From Hirundichthys speculiger (taxonomy: Eukaryota > Chordata > Actinopteri > Beloniformes > Exocoetidae): DNA of 64,000 bases. A program made the position numbers and the translations under genes. How positions within the stretch are numbered: position 1 is the stretch's first letter; each line of letters opens with the position of its first letter. This document shows, piece after piece, positions 1 through 13,456 of this stretch. The notes beneath the pieces are model-generated. The model searched no databases. It was not told the DNA's origin and saw only the letters and a program-made list of their open reading frames with translations. The stretch is taken from positions 1-64,000 of the forward strand of contig JAGFBZ010002857.1 of assembly GCA_018398805.1 (NCBI GenBank), read 5' to 3'.

Positions 1-440
1 AAATGAAATCTGTTGGCCAAATTAATACTGGCTCTTCATCATCGCCCAAGTTAAAAAGCCAGTTACCGTCACAATTCCCCTCATTAATTTAACGGCCGAA
101 AATCCCAGGCAGGCGGAGTAAACACTCATTATCGGAACAAATTGAAGGGGGACGGAGCGAGTGAGAGAAAGAAAGGATTGCACAAAAAAAAGAAAAAGAA
201 AAAAAATCTTTTTGAGTGAACGCTGCATCGAATTAACTTCACAAACAAAAACAGATTGATTTGCTTGTTGTTTTGATCGGGTCGGGCCGAAGAAGAAAAG
301 ATATTACAAAGTTTGTTTCGCTTTTGTTTCTTTGATTATTCAGTTGGATTTATAGACGTGGGAGTTATATATATTTAATCTAAATTAAGGCTCGTTTCAC
401 TTCAGAGCTGAACTTTGGTGCTTTTTTTTCTGTCTTCCAG
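1..440 (+). other. ap3b1: ap3b1 intron (right end)
   Basis: AT-rich intron ending in a pyrimidine tract and TTCCAG at 431-440. No gene or repeat is recognised in it. Confidence 0.7.
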
Positions 441-591
441 CAACTCGGACAAAAACGGAAACGGACCCGCGGGCCGAGCCAGCAGCTCGTCGGCCGAAAG
501 CTCCTCCGGCTCCGGGTCGGACTCCGAGGACGACTCCGACTCCGACGCCCCGATGCCACCGAGGAAGACGGACGCGCGCGCCAAACTCAAG
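441..591 (+). CDS. ap3b1: ap3b1 exon: end of Ser/acidic hinge
   Basis: Acceptor TTCCAG ends at 440 and donor AAG|GTGATG follows 591. The exon enters in phase 2 (the first base completes a Ser codon) and leaves in phase 0. It encodes about 50 residues: a serine run, then [14 protein letters not shown], then a short basic stretch ([12 protein letters not shown]). Such low-complexity acidic-serine hinge sequence is typical of AP-3 beta subunits and lies between trunk and appendage. The exon is strongly GC-rich compared with the intron on its left. The exact acceptor is the least certain of the set because hinge sequence is poorly conserved. Confidence 0.85.
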
Positions 592-3500
592 GTGATGTCA
601 CCGTCGGGTCGTCCGCTGCATCCAACCCCAGTACGCCTCGAATCGGTCCCGCCTCCAGTGACCTCACTGGCCGGCTCCGGCTGCGTAGCCGGCGCTCGAT
701 TGGCCTCCTCGTTTGACGGAGGCGCCGCTGTCGACGTGACGCGCCGCTTCCTGAGGTGTAATCCGTTTCTTTTTGGGTCCAGTCGGTTGTCGGTGCGACT
801 CCCCCGATTAGTGATCAGTTTTCTGCGCACGTCAGGAGCTCGAGAAAGATTAGTATTTACCCACTTGTCCATCTCTGATATCAGATATCGTTAGGGGTGA
901 GTATTGGCAAGGACCTCGCAATACGATATGTATCATGATACCTTGATACATGATACGATATTATCGCGATATCACGATATATTGCAATATTCTACCCAGT
1001 TAATATCAAAATTAAAAGTAGAGATAAAAAATTAAGTTGCTGTATATTGTTCATCAGATGATATTGATCATTCAGAGGACAAATTGAGTCAAAACTATTT
1101 GCTTCAAAATAGAGGTCTTCGGAGCAACCCGAAAACCCGAGGTACCGACCCGACCTGAATCGGGTCTCGGGTCCATTTTAAAAGAAGTGACTCCAGGTCA
1201 GAATCGGTACAGTTAGTCTCGGGTCCAGGTCGGTGCTCTCTGACAGGCTGGGTCCGTGTTTACTCAAGAGAGGTAAAGATATTGGCAGGACTCGGGGCAG
1301 TTTAATTAATTATTCATTAACGTGGCGTGTTTGTCATGAAACAATCGTGTTGCCATAGCGTATTATTAGCGTGTTATTAGCGGTTTGCCCGGCAGCTGTA
1401 AAACACAACGGATCACCAACATGACAACGCTGGATGAGAGAACATATTTACGACACACGTCCTGACCGGTGTAGGCTATTAGCGTTAGCAGCTGCTACCA
1501 ATAGCATCTGTATCCACAAAGAAAATAACGACGTGGATTTATTGTTGTTTACATCACGTAGCCTATGTAGCAACTGAACCGGTAGAAGAAGACAACTTTA
1601 GGTAAGAAAATCAAGTTTTATTCAACGCTAGACAACTTTAACATGAGCAACTATGGGCTGGATTGTCTCGGTTCTATTCAGGTAACTCAGTTCGGTTCGT
1701 GGTCGGAAACTAAAGACTCGGGTCGGGTCGGTTCCGGGTCCAAATATTGCGGGTCCATTCGGGTTCGGACTCCCGGACTTATGATAATATCTCGGGTCGG
1801 GTTGGTTTCGGGTCAAATTTTTCATTCGATCCAAACCCGTGAAAACTACTTCAAAACAACCTATTTATTGTTTATTATTAAAGTTTTTGCACATTTAAGT
1901 AACCATTACAACATACTGACAGCATTGTAAAAAAATCGATATAAGGAGCTGAAAAATTTATTATTAATTATATTGGGTGGCCGAAAATCACGATATATTG
2001 CCAAATCGATTTTTTTTCACATTCCTAGATATAATACGAGGCGTTTAGTATGAGATGATCCGATCCTACATGTGTTGAATACTAACATCCTGGTTTAAAC
2101 TCTCCTTTATTTTTCTCTTCCAGCTTTTCATTTGCTCCTTCTTTTTTTTTTTTTTCCTCCACATCCTTCACAACTTTACAATCTTTTTCTCACCCGTTAT
2201 GCTCGTCACATGACTTCTCACCGTCCGTTTTGCTTTTCTCTTCACGCTGTGAAATTCTCATTTCATCCACTTTGTCATTTGTTCCCATGAATTATGCATC
2301 TTTCCTTTCGCCTCTCTGCACGGCTCTTTCACGCCGGTAACAAGGCTTCGGTCTGTATCACCGCCCCCTAGTGTCAGTCGGGGGGGGCGGGGCGTGGGGG
2401 GGGCGGGGGGGAAAGATAAGATCCAGCCTTTAACTTTGAGGCCTTGTTTTTTTACTCTCGTTCCTCACTTACTCCTCCTTTCCTCTCCTTTTTTTTTTTT
2501 TTTTCCATTTTCAGCCTGGATCGCACAGAGTGCAGTTTTTATGGTCGTTTATGTGAGCGGCGTTGGGCTGGTTTGGGGGGGGGGGGGTGTGGAGGACGGG
2601 TGATAAACTCTGCTTGTGTGTTTTAAATGCATTTTTATGGGAGATGCTCAGTTGCCTCCCGACAAGCCTGGCTCCCTCACACGAGGCGGCGCATGGCGCT
2701 CGCAACACGCCGCCCCGCGTGACCGATCGCTGAAAATCTCCAGACATGTTACGTATAAATAAAGAGTATCAGGTTTTTTTTTGTTTTTTTTTTTTGGGAG
2801 GGGGGGGTGAATGTGCCGCATCTCGTCAGTGAAATTGAAACATTTCAGCCTCTAAGTAGCACACCGACACATCTCTGTGTTTGCTCCGTAGGTGGCGCCG
2901 AAGTCCAAGAAGGAAGTCTCTCTGCTGGACCTGGACGACTGTGAGTATTTCTGCAAATTCTGCAAAGCTGCGAACGCCTAGATGTTGCGTTCAGTTGCAT
3001 CACTGTGATGCCCTCAGCAGTCACGGACAAGAAAAACTGTGATTTCTCAGTATTTTCACTCGGTACTGATGCATTTATTGCACTCCCTACAAAAAAAAAA
3101 AAGTGATTAGTGCCATGTGATGCATTTGCAGACCAGAAATAAAATTGAATCAGTCAGAAACATGCTTTTTTTTTTTATTTTTTTGAGTGAGGTCTTAATG
3201 AAGAGGGAGTGTTTTTGGACAGATGCATGTGGTGTACAGTCAGAAATAAATCCATGACATGAACTGGAGAGGGTTTGGTGATCCACGTGTTAAAGCCACT
3301 CTGTGTAGCAATAACGATTTCTGGCCACAAGGGGGCGCCAAATCACAGGAAAGTTCAAGCATCAGGGTTAAGACTAGGGATGCACACGGTTAACCGTTTA
3401 ACCGCTATCCGATAACAGTAACTCTAACCGATTAATACTAACTGTCAATTTTGTTTTTAAGCTACGTAATTCAATCAACTCATGATTGTGTCGACAGGTG

Positions 3501-6500
3501 CAACAGGCCTCTGATTGGTCAATTCTACATCCGCGTAGAAAAGAGCGCGTCATCTAAAAAATGAGGAAGTACATATTCTAGTAATTCATGGAGGGAGATG
3601 GCGATGAATGTGGGTTTTGATACGGCCGAGACGTTGAGGAAGTGGAAAAAAGCAAGGGATAAGTTTAGTAAGTTTAGCTAGTTCGTGAATGTCTCTCTCC
3701 GTTGTGGCGTGGAATAACATAGCGGAGACCGCGCTAGTATAAATCAAAAGTGACGGCGGCATCTCTGCGACAAGCTGACGGCGACACATTGCCGCAAGAG
3801 TATACACGGGGAAGTGTCCGCATGCGTCCACGACAACGCGCGCAACATCGCGGCAGCCAACCCTCCCGGACTTATCGGTTAACGGTTATTAATCGTTAAA
3901 GGGCGTCGGTTAACGGTCATGAAAAAAAATTCAAAATGTGCATCCCTAGTTAAGACGCATTGATAGGGCCCTATGAAATCCGTTTTACTTTTTCTCAAAT
4001 TCCGTTTTAATTTTTTTCATTTTCAGTGTTTTAGGGTTTTTAATTTTTGAGAATTCCGTTTTAAGCTTTTTATGCAAATTTAACCCCAAGACAGTATAGA
4101 AAGCCATGAAATATAGACAATTTTTGCAATTATAACTGTAAACTTCAATGTTTTTATACTTTTAAACATATTGTGTCCAACAAAACATTGTTTTTTTTTG
4201 ACAAATAAAAAAAAAATCAAGTTTTTTCTATGTAATAAGAAAAAAATAATTCAAATCAATCAATCAATCAATGTTTATTTGTAGAGCCCTTTACAACACA
4301 CAAGGTGACCAAAGTGCTTTCCATTAAAATCCACATTAAAACAGAACACTTTAAAATAGGTAAAATCCATTTAAAGTGCAAAAAAGAAAGAAATTTCAAC
4401 AGCAGTAAACTAATCGTTTTAGTTTGTTTAATTTCTTCTATTATCAGACAGTTTGTCATAACGTAACTGATATTTTTCAGGTGTTTCTAGACAAACTAGA
4501 GCTGCTAGTTCCTTCGCTTCTTCGCTTCTTTGGCCGCTTCGACGTGTTTTTTTTTTTTTTTTTTTTTTGCTCATGAGGACAGCGGGGGCAGGAGGGGGCA
4601 GAGAAGTGTCCCCACCTTTTAGTGACCCCTCTTGGAACATTTTCTCGAAACAAAAGTTCCTTTTAGTCTGGGAGAAAAAAAAAAAACTTTTATGCAAATT
4701 GCCGTTCAGTTCTGTTAATATTGCGCATTTAAAGTGAATTCCGTTTTTAATCTCCAATTCCGCGATTCTGTGATCGCGGATTCTATAGGACCCTATATTG
4801 AGTTGCACCTCGAAGTGGGACGAAGTGGCATTACAGGCCATGCAGGGCCAGAGGCTCTTTTGTCAAACACAACCAATCTGTACGCCCTCTTGTGGTCAGA
4901 AGTGGTGTTGCCACATAGAGCGGCTTTAATGGAGTAAAAACAGCACCTGGCCTGCTTCCCAGTAACATCCTGAGACATTTGTGACCACAGGTATCATTTC
5001 AATCAGAATTGCAGTTTTCGCTGCCCCCTCTGGCCATATTAGGAATGGCAGTCTCCTCCTCAGCGTTGCATGAAGCTGCTTTAACGCCTCAAATTCTTCT
5101 CTTTTTTTTTTTATCCCCCTCAGTTTCTCCCGAACCGACGAACGCACCAAAGCCCTCTGTCTTCTCTCCGAGCCTGCTGTCCGACCTCGAAGGCCTCACT
5201 CCTCTCCAACGTCTCCTCCGCCGTGCAGGTCAGTGTACGATGCGTTTCCTCCTCCGTCACCGTGTGGCGAGAGTCAACTGTTCCTCTCCGCCTGACAGCG
5301 GCGGCGGCAGCTCGCCGTCGTACCGGACTAAGAAATGAGCCTCTCTCCTCCCCCTCCGTGGAAGGTTTCTGCTCCAGACGCCAACTGCTGACCTTTTCTG
5401 CCTGGTTATATTTATAGCCAGTCAGGATCCCTGAACCTCTCCCAGTCCGTCTTTCTGCCGTTTGCTCCTCCACACCCTTGAACTCTATTTCTGCGTCTCA
5501 TCTATAAGTCCGCCCCCCCGTTTCTCTCCCTCTCATCTCTCTCCTCCTCTCCGTCACTTTCCATCTCTCCCTGTCAGGTGTTGCGTCCCTCGTGTCTGCA
5601 TGTTGTGTATATCTGATGGCTGACCTTTCCCGCCGTGACGGCTCCTTTCTCTCTCCGGCGTGTGAGCAGCCGTTAGCGTCTGTGTGTTTTGTATCTTGTT
5701 TTCCCCAGAGAGGGAAATGTCCACACTGGTTTTTTTTTTTTTTTTTTTTGTCACCCTCTCTGCTTTGTCTATTTTGTGTGACAAAGTTAGGTCTGTGTTA
5801 GATCTTACATCAGAGATGATTCATCTGAACATTAACGCTTCCCCCTGGGTGCGTCCAGTTTCAGCCGCCACGCGTCCATTTACGTACAATAGGGGTGTGA
5901 AAAAAAAAAAAAACGATTTGGCGATATATCGCGATATTCGGCCGCCTGATATAATATTGATTTTTCAGCTCCTAATATTGATTTTTTTTTAGGAAAATTC
6001 ATTCATTCACTTAAATCTGAAAAAACACCAATAATAAACAATAAATAGGTTGTTTTGAAGCAAATAGTTTTGACTCAAATTGTCCTCTGAATGATCAATA
6101 TTATCTGATGAACATATACAGCAACTTGATTTTTCATCTCTACTTTTAATTTTGATATTAACTGGGTAGAATATTGCAATATATTGTGATAATATCGTAT
6201 CGTAAGTATCATGATAAATATCGTATTGCGAGGTCCTTGCCGATACTCACCCCTATGAGGCGGTGCAAAATAAAACAAACTCTGTTGTGGTGTTTGATCA
6301 GTGTGAGTTGGGGCCAAAGTGTCACAATACGGCACCTTTAAGAAGAAACTGTCCTCGTTTATCTAATGTAACGACCCAGGTGAGCTGGATCTCCTTTAGT
6401 TGGATAATACCTCTCTGTTGGAGGCGTTAGCTGAACGTCCTGAGATGCTCTTTGCTTTTATATTGAAAATGAATGGGATCTTTTTTTTTTTGCATGAAGT

Positions 6501-9500
6501 TGACACTTGTCATTGGGTTTTAAAGAGCAAAAATGAGCATTCATTAAAAAAAAAAAAAAAAGCAGCTTCTGTATGGGGGGGTGAGAAAAAAAATCGATTT
6601 GGCAATATATTGCGATTTTCGGCCGCCCAATATAATATCGATTTTTCAGCTCCTAATATCGAATTTTTTTTTAAGGAAAATTCATGTATTCATGTATTAG
6701 ACGCATTGTGAATACTTAAATGTGCAAAAACACTAATATTAAACAATAAATAGGTTGTTTTGAAGCAAATAGTTTTGACTCCATTTGTCCTCTGAATGAT
6801 CAATATCATCTGATGAACATATACAGCAACTTGATTTTTCATCTCTACTTTTAATTTTGATATTAACTGGGTAGAATATCGCAATATATTGGGATATCGC
6901 GATATTGTGATATCATATCATGACCCAAGTATCATGATACATATCGTATTGCGAGATCCTTTTTTTTTTTTTTTTTTTTTTATTGCGAGATTCTCACCCC
7001 ACTCACTTAAAATAAGGTAAAAAAATTCTTTTAAACCCACCCAACATAGCAATACCACTTCTAACCACATGGGGGCAGCACCTCACATGAAAGCCTGCTT
7101 ACACAAACCATTACGGCGTTCTGCAATTTGAAGAAAGTCCCATTCTTCTGCTCCGTGGCCCAGAGTCAGCAGCAAGTCCGTAACGTCTCTGGTGTAAAAT
7201 AAAGTAAAATGTGGCACTGAATCAACATCGGTTAAATAAATAGCTACGTTCTTACTTGGTTGCCCGCCATGGGCGCACACATTAGTGCCGGCCTCAGTTT
7301 CCCCCTCGCTCCTGTTCGTTTGAGGTGCTCAAGGGAGACCTCGCCTTCGGGGGCCTCGGGTGGTGGCGGCGTCACCTCCAGGTTGCGAATCACAACAGTC
7401 GCTAGCGCCTTTTTAGCGTCAAACTGGTCCGACTGGTTCGTCACCACAGAGGTTTCATCACCTGCGTGGAGTTAGCATGTATCCCTGTGCGTTGTCACGC
7501 GTTTGCGCAATGCTGTTTCACACAGCTCCCTTCTTGCTCTCGTTATTAGGGATGCACATGATTAACCGTTTAACCGTCAACCGATAACAGTAACTCTAAC
7601 TGATTAATACTAACGGTCAATTTTGTTTTTAAGCTACGTAATTCAATCAACCTAATGGGGGCGTGTCGACAGGTGCAACAGGCCTCTGATTGATCAATTC
7701 TACATCCGCATAGAAAAGAGAGCGTCATCGAAAAAATGAGGAAGTACCCACATCTGTACGATTCTGGTTCTCCACACTACAAAGACAGAACATATTCTAG
7801 TAATTCATGGAGGGAGATTGCGATGAATGTGGGTCTGGATACGGCCGAGACGGTGAGGAAGTGGAAAAACGCAAGAGATAAGTTTAGTAAGTTTAGCTAG
7901 TTCGTGATTGTCGCTCTTGCGTTGTGGCGTGGAATAACGTAACGTAGCGGAGACCGCGCTAGTATAATATCAAAAGTGACGGCGGCATCTCTGCGACAAG
8001 CTGACGGCGACACATTGCAAGAGTATACACGGGGAAGTGTCCACATGCTTCCACAAAAATGCGCGCAACATCGCGGCAGCCAACCCTCCCGGACTTATCA
8101 GTTAACGGTTATTAATCGTTAAAAGGCAGTTAACGGTCATAAAAAAAAATCCAAAGTGTGCATCCCTACTCGTTATGCCTCCGTTACTATCTCTCAAGGT
8201 GGTACAGAGGCGATATCATGATAATATCGTATCGTGATCCTAAGTATCATTATACATATCGTATTGCGAGGTCCTTGCCCATTCTCACCCCTACTTCTGT
8301 AGGAAGAAAGCTGCAGTGACTGCAGGGCTCCTAAAGCATCGGCGCGAACGGCAGCGTAGCTCTGCTGAGGTCACGGTTTGCTAGCAAACCGGCCGACAAA
8401 ACGACTGTAATCAGCCCGTGATGTTTAAGGCTCCAGGGAGAGTCGAAAAGTGTGAAGTTGTGAGAAGCTTCCAGAAACCTTTCCAGCTGAGCGGCCTCCC
8501 CGCGGTCTGAGCTCCGCCGGCTCCACGTTTTTGAGTCAGCTGTCAGTCAGCGTGATTGACAGCTGCTCTCAGGCCAGCGTTTATGCGGCGCGAGTCTCGT
8601 TAGCCGGTCTCTCGTCCTCAGGTGAAGGCCGGGGAGTAATAGAGAATAGAAATGCAGATTAGAACGGGGAACTTTTTGCACATCAACATCTGATTTAGAG
8701 TCAATTCTATGCATAAATACATGATGGGCTGCGGGATTCACAGACACGAGTAAATAACCTCACCTTCATTCACACACACACACACCTGCACGCACACACA
8801 CACACCTGCACACACACACACACACTGAGGCTGGCCCCGGTGTCATTTCTATTTCTCAGCAATCTGCCCACAGAGGCAGCGAGTCTGTCTCAGCTGAGCG
8901 CTCGGGCCTTTTTAGAGAATTACTGCATGGTTATCAAAGGCATTTAGATTAACCCTGGTCACTGTCTTTGACCCGCCCCCTCCTCCGCCCCCTCCTCCGC
9001 CTCCCTCCTCCTCTCCCCAGTTTCTTTTCTGCATGCTGCCGCTCCCTCTAATAACATTTTGACATTAGGATCCCTCACAAATGCCTCTTAAGTCCTCCAC
9101 ACCTCTTCCGACCGCTGGTCGTGTGTGTGCGGCGGGGGGGGGGGTGGGGGGGCGGCCGGGGCTGATAACTTTTCATTCATAATTAGCGGTCGGCGAATGG
9201 GGCTGCGTTGGGGGGAAATTGAACTGTCAGCGGCGGGGCGCGGGGTGTTTGACCCCATCACGCCCAGAGGGGGCCATCATAATTTGTTCATTTGGTGTCC
9301 ATCAGGCGGGCGCCAGCGCGCCCCCCCCCCCCTCCTCACCCCGCTGACCTCCCCGTAGCGGGCGCTCTGGGTTCACGTCTAATTATGACTCGGCGAGGAG
9401 GACCTCGAGCGCCGCGAATATAGCAGCCCGTGCCCTCCGAACCTCCCGCTGCCACTCAAACTGCAAAGATTGCTTCTTAAACGGGAATAAACGGCCACGA

Positions 9501-12500
9501 GGAAACGGCCGGTCGGCGCCGGAGCCTGAGCGGCCGGCGGCGAGTTCGGGAAATATTTCAGTGCGAAAGCGGCGTTTCTCTACTCATTAATACGTAACGC
9601 TCGCCGTGCTGGCACGCAGCTTCGTCAACATCTTTTATCTTCCTTGTCTGCCTCCCTTTGTCATTCATGTTTTCGTTTTACGAGATGGCGGAGGTTTTTC
9701 CTGTCACCTTCATGATTCTGTGCGCTCGTCTCAACAAACCACTTAGCAGCCTGATTATTGCAAACACTTGAATTAAGGTCTTGACCCTTTGCTTTCTTAA
9801 TTCATAAACATAATTACCCAGCTGTATCTGTACGTTCATAATTAAATTGCTCTGTTACCGAACAGTTTTTTGCCGTTTTTATTTTTTTTCCTTCGACTGA
9901 AGTGAACGTCGTGTCACTGTCGAATCAGGACGCTCCGATTTATGGATTATAAAGTAGTGCGTTCAAAGCTTTTATATCTAAATATGAAGATTTGTTTTGC
10001 TTTCTTTGATCACATACGAAAATTCAGAGCAAATACTGGTTTCTTTTCAAGTTTGGCTGCCAGTTTTATTGTAAACATTGTAAATTATTTTTCACGTTGA
10101 ATCAGTTCTTGACTGGTGGAGATCAGCGAGATCAGCACGGCTAAATACATAAAATTTATAGCATTACAATGTTTAGATTTCTCTGAATTTAAATGTTATT
10201 TAATTTAGTCCATTTAGGAGTAGGGGTGTTAAAAAAAATTGATTTGGCGATATATCGCGATTTTCGGCCGTCCGATATAATATCGATTTTTCAGCTCCTA
10301 ATATCGATTTTTTTAGGAAAATTCATTCATTCACTTAAATGTGCAAAAACACTAATAATAAACAATAAATAGATTGTTTTGAATAATTTTGACTCAACTT
10401 GTCCTCTGAATGATCATATGATGAACATATACAGCAACTTGATTTTTCATCTCTACTTTTAATTTTGATATAAATTGGGTAGAATATCGCAATATAGCAT
10501 GATACAGCGATATCGTGACATTGTATCATGACCCAAGTATCACAATACATATTGTAATTGTGAGGTCCTTGTCCAATACTCACCCCTATTTAGGAGCCAA
10601 AATAAGGAAAAAAAAATCAGTTTAAACCCACCCAACATAGCAATACCACTTCTAACCACATGGGGGCAGCACCTCACACGCAAGCCTGCTTACACAAACC
10701 ATTACGGTGTTCTGCAATTCTGCTACGGCCCAGAGTCAGCAGCAAGTCCGTATCATCTCTGGTAAAATAAAGTAAAATGTGGCACTGAATCAACGTCGGT
10801 TAAATAAATAGCTACGTTCTTACTTGGTTGCCAATCCATGGGCGCACACATTAGTGCATTAGTGCCGGCCTCAGATTTTCCCCCTCGCTCTTGTTCGTTT
10901 GAGGTGCTCAAGGGAGACCTCGTCTTCGGGGGCCTCAGGTGGCGGCGACACCTCCAGGTTGCGAATCACAACAGTTGCTAGCGTCCCCAATTTGAGCGTC
11001 AAACTGGTATGTCTGGTTCGTCACCACCGCTGTTTCATCGCCTGCGTGGAGTTTGCGCGTATCCCCGTGCGCTGTCGCACGTTTCCGCAATGCCGTTTCA
11101 CACAGCTCCCATCTTGCCCTCGTTACGCCTCTGTTACTACCTGTCAAGGTGGTACACGGCGTGACGGCCGTTACGCCACCATGCCATTCGTGCAGCGCAG
11201 TGTGGCGCAATAATGCTGCTGCAGAGGTGAAATGTGAACGTGTGAACGATTTCTGCAGCCGTATAAGATCGTAACATCACGATTCGCATCTGCTCAATCT
11301 TGGGTGCGATGATGAGCGCTCTCGAATCGAGGGCTTCCACCGGAATGGCGTCCGGTCGCAATAATCAGTCCGTCATTTTAAGTTGCATTTCAATTGGCCA
11401 GAAAGTAGACGGAGTCGTAGGATTACTGACACCATCAGAAAATTATATGAGACCAGTGCGATGGCCGTCATCAAACCAACAGCTCTCGTTGTAGGATGCG
11501 GTACCAAAGATATCCCCTTAGTTCTTTCCCCATGGTGTCTGCGACACCCCGAAATCCCCACAGTGCACCCAGCACTCAAAGAGCCCAAAGAAGACTCAAG
11601 AAAGTAACGATGGAAGAGAAAATGAGGGTGACCATACAAGAGACCGAGCGAGACTAAAAATCTCGGATCGTGCCGTAAATGGAAAGTAAGCTCCCGCAGC
11701 TGCGGCGGACCGTCTTGCCTAAGAATTGCACTCGTCCCTTTGCGTCAGTTAAAACAACCGCTGAAATTCATGGTTTGCTTCAAAAATAAACGCGGCCGCC
11801 GTGTTGCGGACCATGGAGTGAACTCATCGGAAGACTTTCTGTTCAGGGTTGTTTGTTGCTGGTGCAGAGATTAAAAACGTGACGGAAAAACGTGCTGCCG
11901 AATGATGCAGTGACCATCAATTTTGTGATGCTTCAGGTGATGATGGTACCCTGGTGGTTCCCTGATGGTACCCTGGTGGTTCCCTGATGGTGCCCTGGTG
12001 GTTCCCTGGTCGTACCCTGGTGGTACCTTGATGGTACCCTGGTGGTACACTGGTTGTACCCTGGTGGTATCTTGATGGTTCCCTGATGGTACCCTGGTGG
12101 TTCCCTGGTCATACCCTGGTGGTATCTTGATGGTACCCTGGTGGTACCTTGATGGTGCCCTGGTGGTTCCCTGATGGTACCCTGGTGGTACCTTGGTGGT
12201 TCCCTGATGGTACCCTGGTGGTACCTTGGTGGTTCCCTGATGGTACCCTGGTGGTACCTTGATGGTTCCCTGGTGGTTCCCACATGGTACCCTGGTGGTT
12301 CCCTGATGGTACCCTGGTGGTTCCCTGGTTGTACCCTGGTGGTTCCCTGATTGTACCCTGGTGGTTCCCTGGTGATACCTTGATGGTTCCCTGGTGGTAC
12401 CCTGGTGGTTCCCTGATGGTACCCTGGTGGTTCCCTGGTGGTTCCCTGATGGTACCCTGGTGGTTCCCTGGTGGTACCCTGGTGGTTCCCACATGGTACC

Positions 12501-13416
12501 CTGGTGATACTCTGATGGTACCCTGGTGGTACCCTGAGCCCACCATGCAGGGTCTAACCGTTGTCGCTCCATATTCGAACAGTGGCGACTGCATTGGCAT
12601 AGAACATTTTTGATTGGCAATATTACCCGACATTATTAATCTGTTAATCGACATGTATTAATCCCTAAACAATAATTAATTGCAGCTTTTGTTAAAATAA
12701 TGTAATGCTAATGGAGGGAAAGCCGTTTGGTGAAACCAGATGAAGGACACCGCTGCCTCTGAATAACAGTCCTCTATTATTGCTAACGTTGGAAAAAATT
12801 CAAAACTAATCATTTTAGAATATTTAATTCACTGACAAATTGGCATGTATTAAGTAATCTCTGTGTGAGCGCGCTGAAGAGGCTCCTTGTTACCTCAACA
12901 TAGTTTTAGGTGGCTGTAGTAACATTTCTTTAATTCAATTTGCGCTCAAGGTCTTTTGCGACGCCCCTCAATTAATTGTCATCTTCTGACTGAAGGGAAC
13001 AATTAGGCCCCTAAAAGTCAAACACATGTCCCTTATCTTGATCCGCCCAACTCTTGTAGAGGGTAATGAAACCCTGTCGCTCATCTCTCCGGCAGATGTC
13101 TAAAAAAACAGAAATGGATTTTTAATACGTGCCCATGAATCACGGGCGCTCCTCCCTTTTAAATTGTCCCCCCTTGTTCGGCACGGCACAAGGCTGCCCC
13201 GGCTCCCGTTAGCCCCTTTTGAATATGTCAGCGGGATTTTCAGGTCATTTGCCAGAGAGGATGCTGGGAACGCTGCGCCCGGGCTCTGAAGGTGACTGGT
13301 GTCTGTGTCATCCATCACGGGAGCTTCCTTTAAGTTGATGCATAATAGAGCCTCTCAATCAACTTCCTCGCTTATTGTCACCTTCCTCCTTCCTGTCCAG
13401 GACGGAGACTGTGAGC

Positions 13417-13456
<40 letters not shown>

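Noticed and set aside
402..872. 156-codon minus-strand frame over the first exon
   Set aside because: Shadow of the GC-rich hinge exon; the + strand frame matches AP-3 beta and has splice sites.
11871..12654. Collagen-like or zinc-finger-like repeat protein ([11 protein letters not shown])
   Set aside because: An 11-bp minisatellite with 11-residue frames on both strands.
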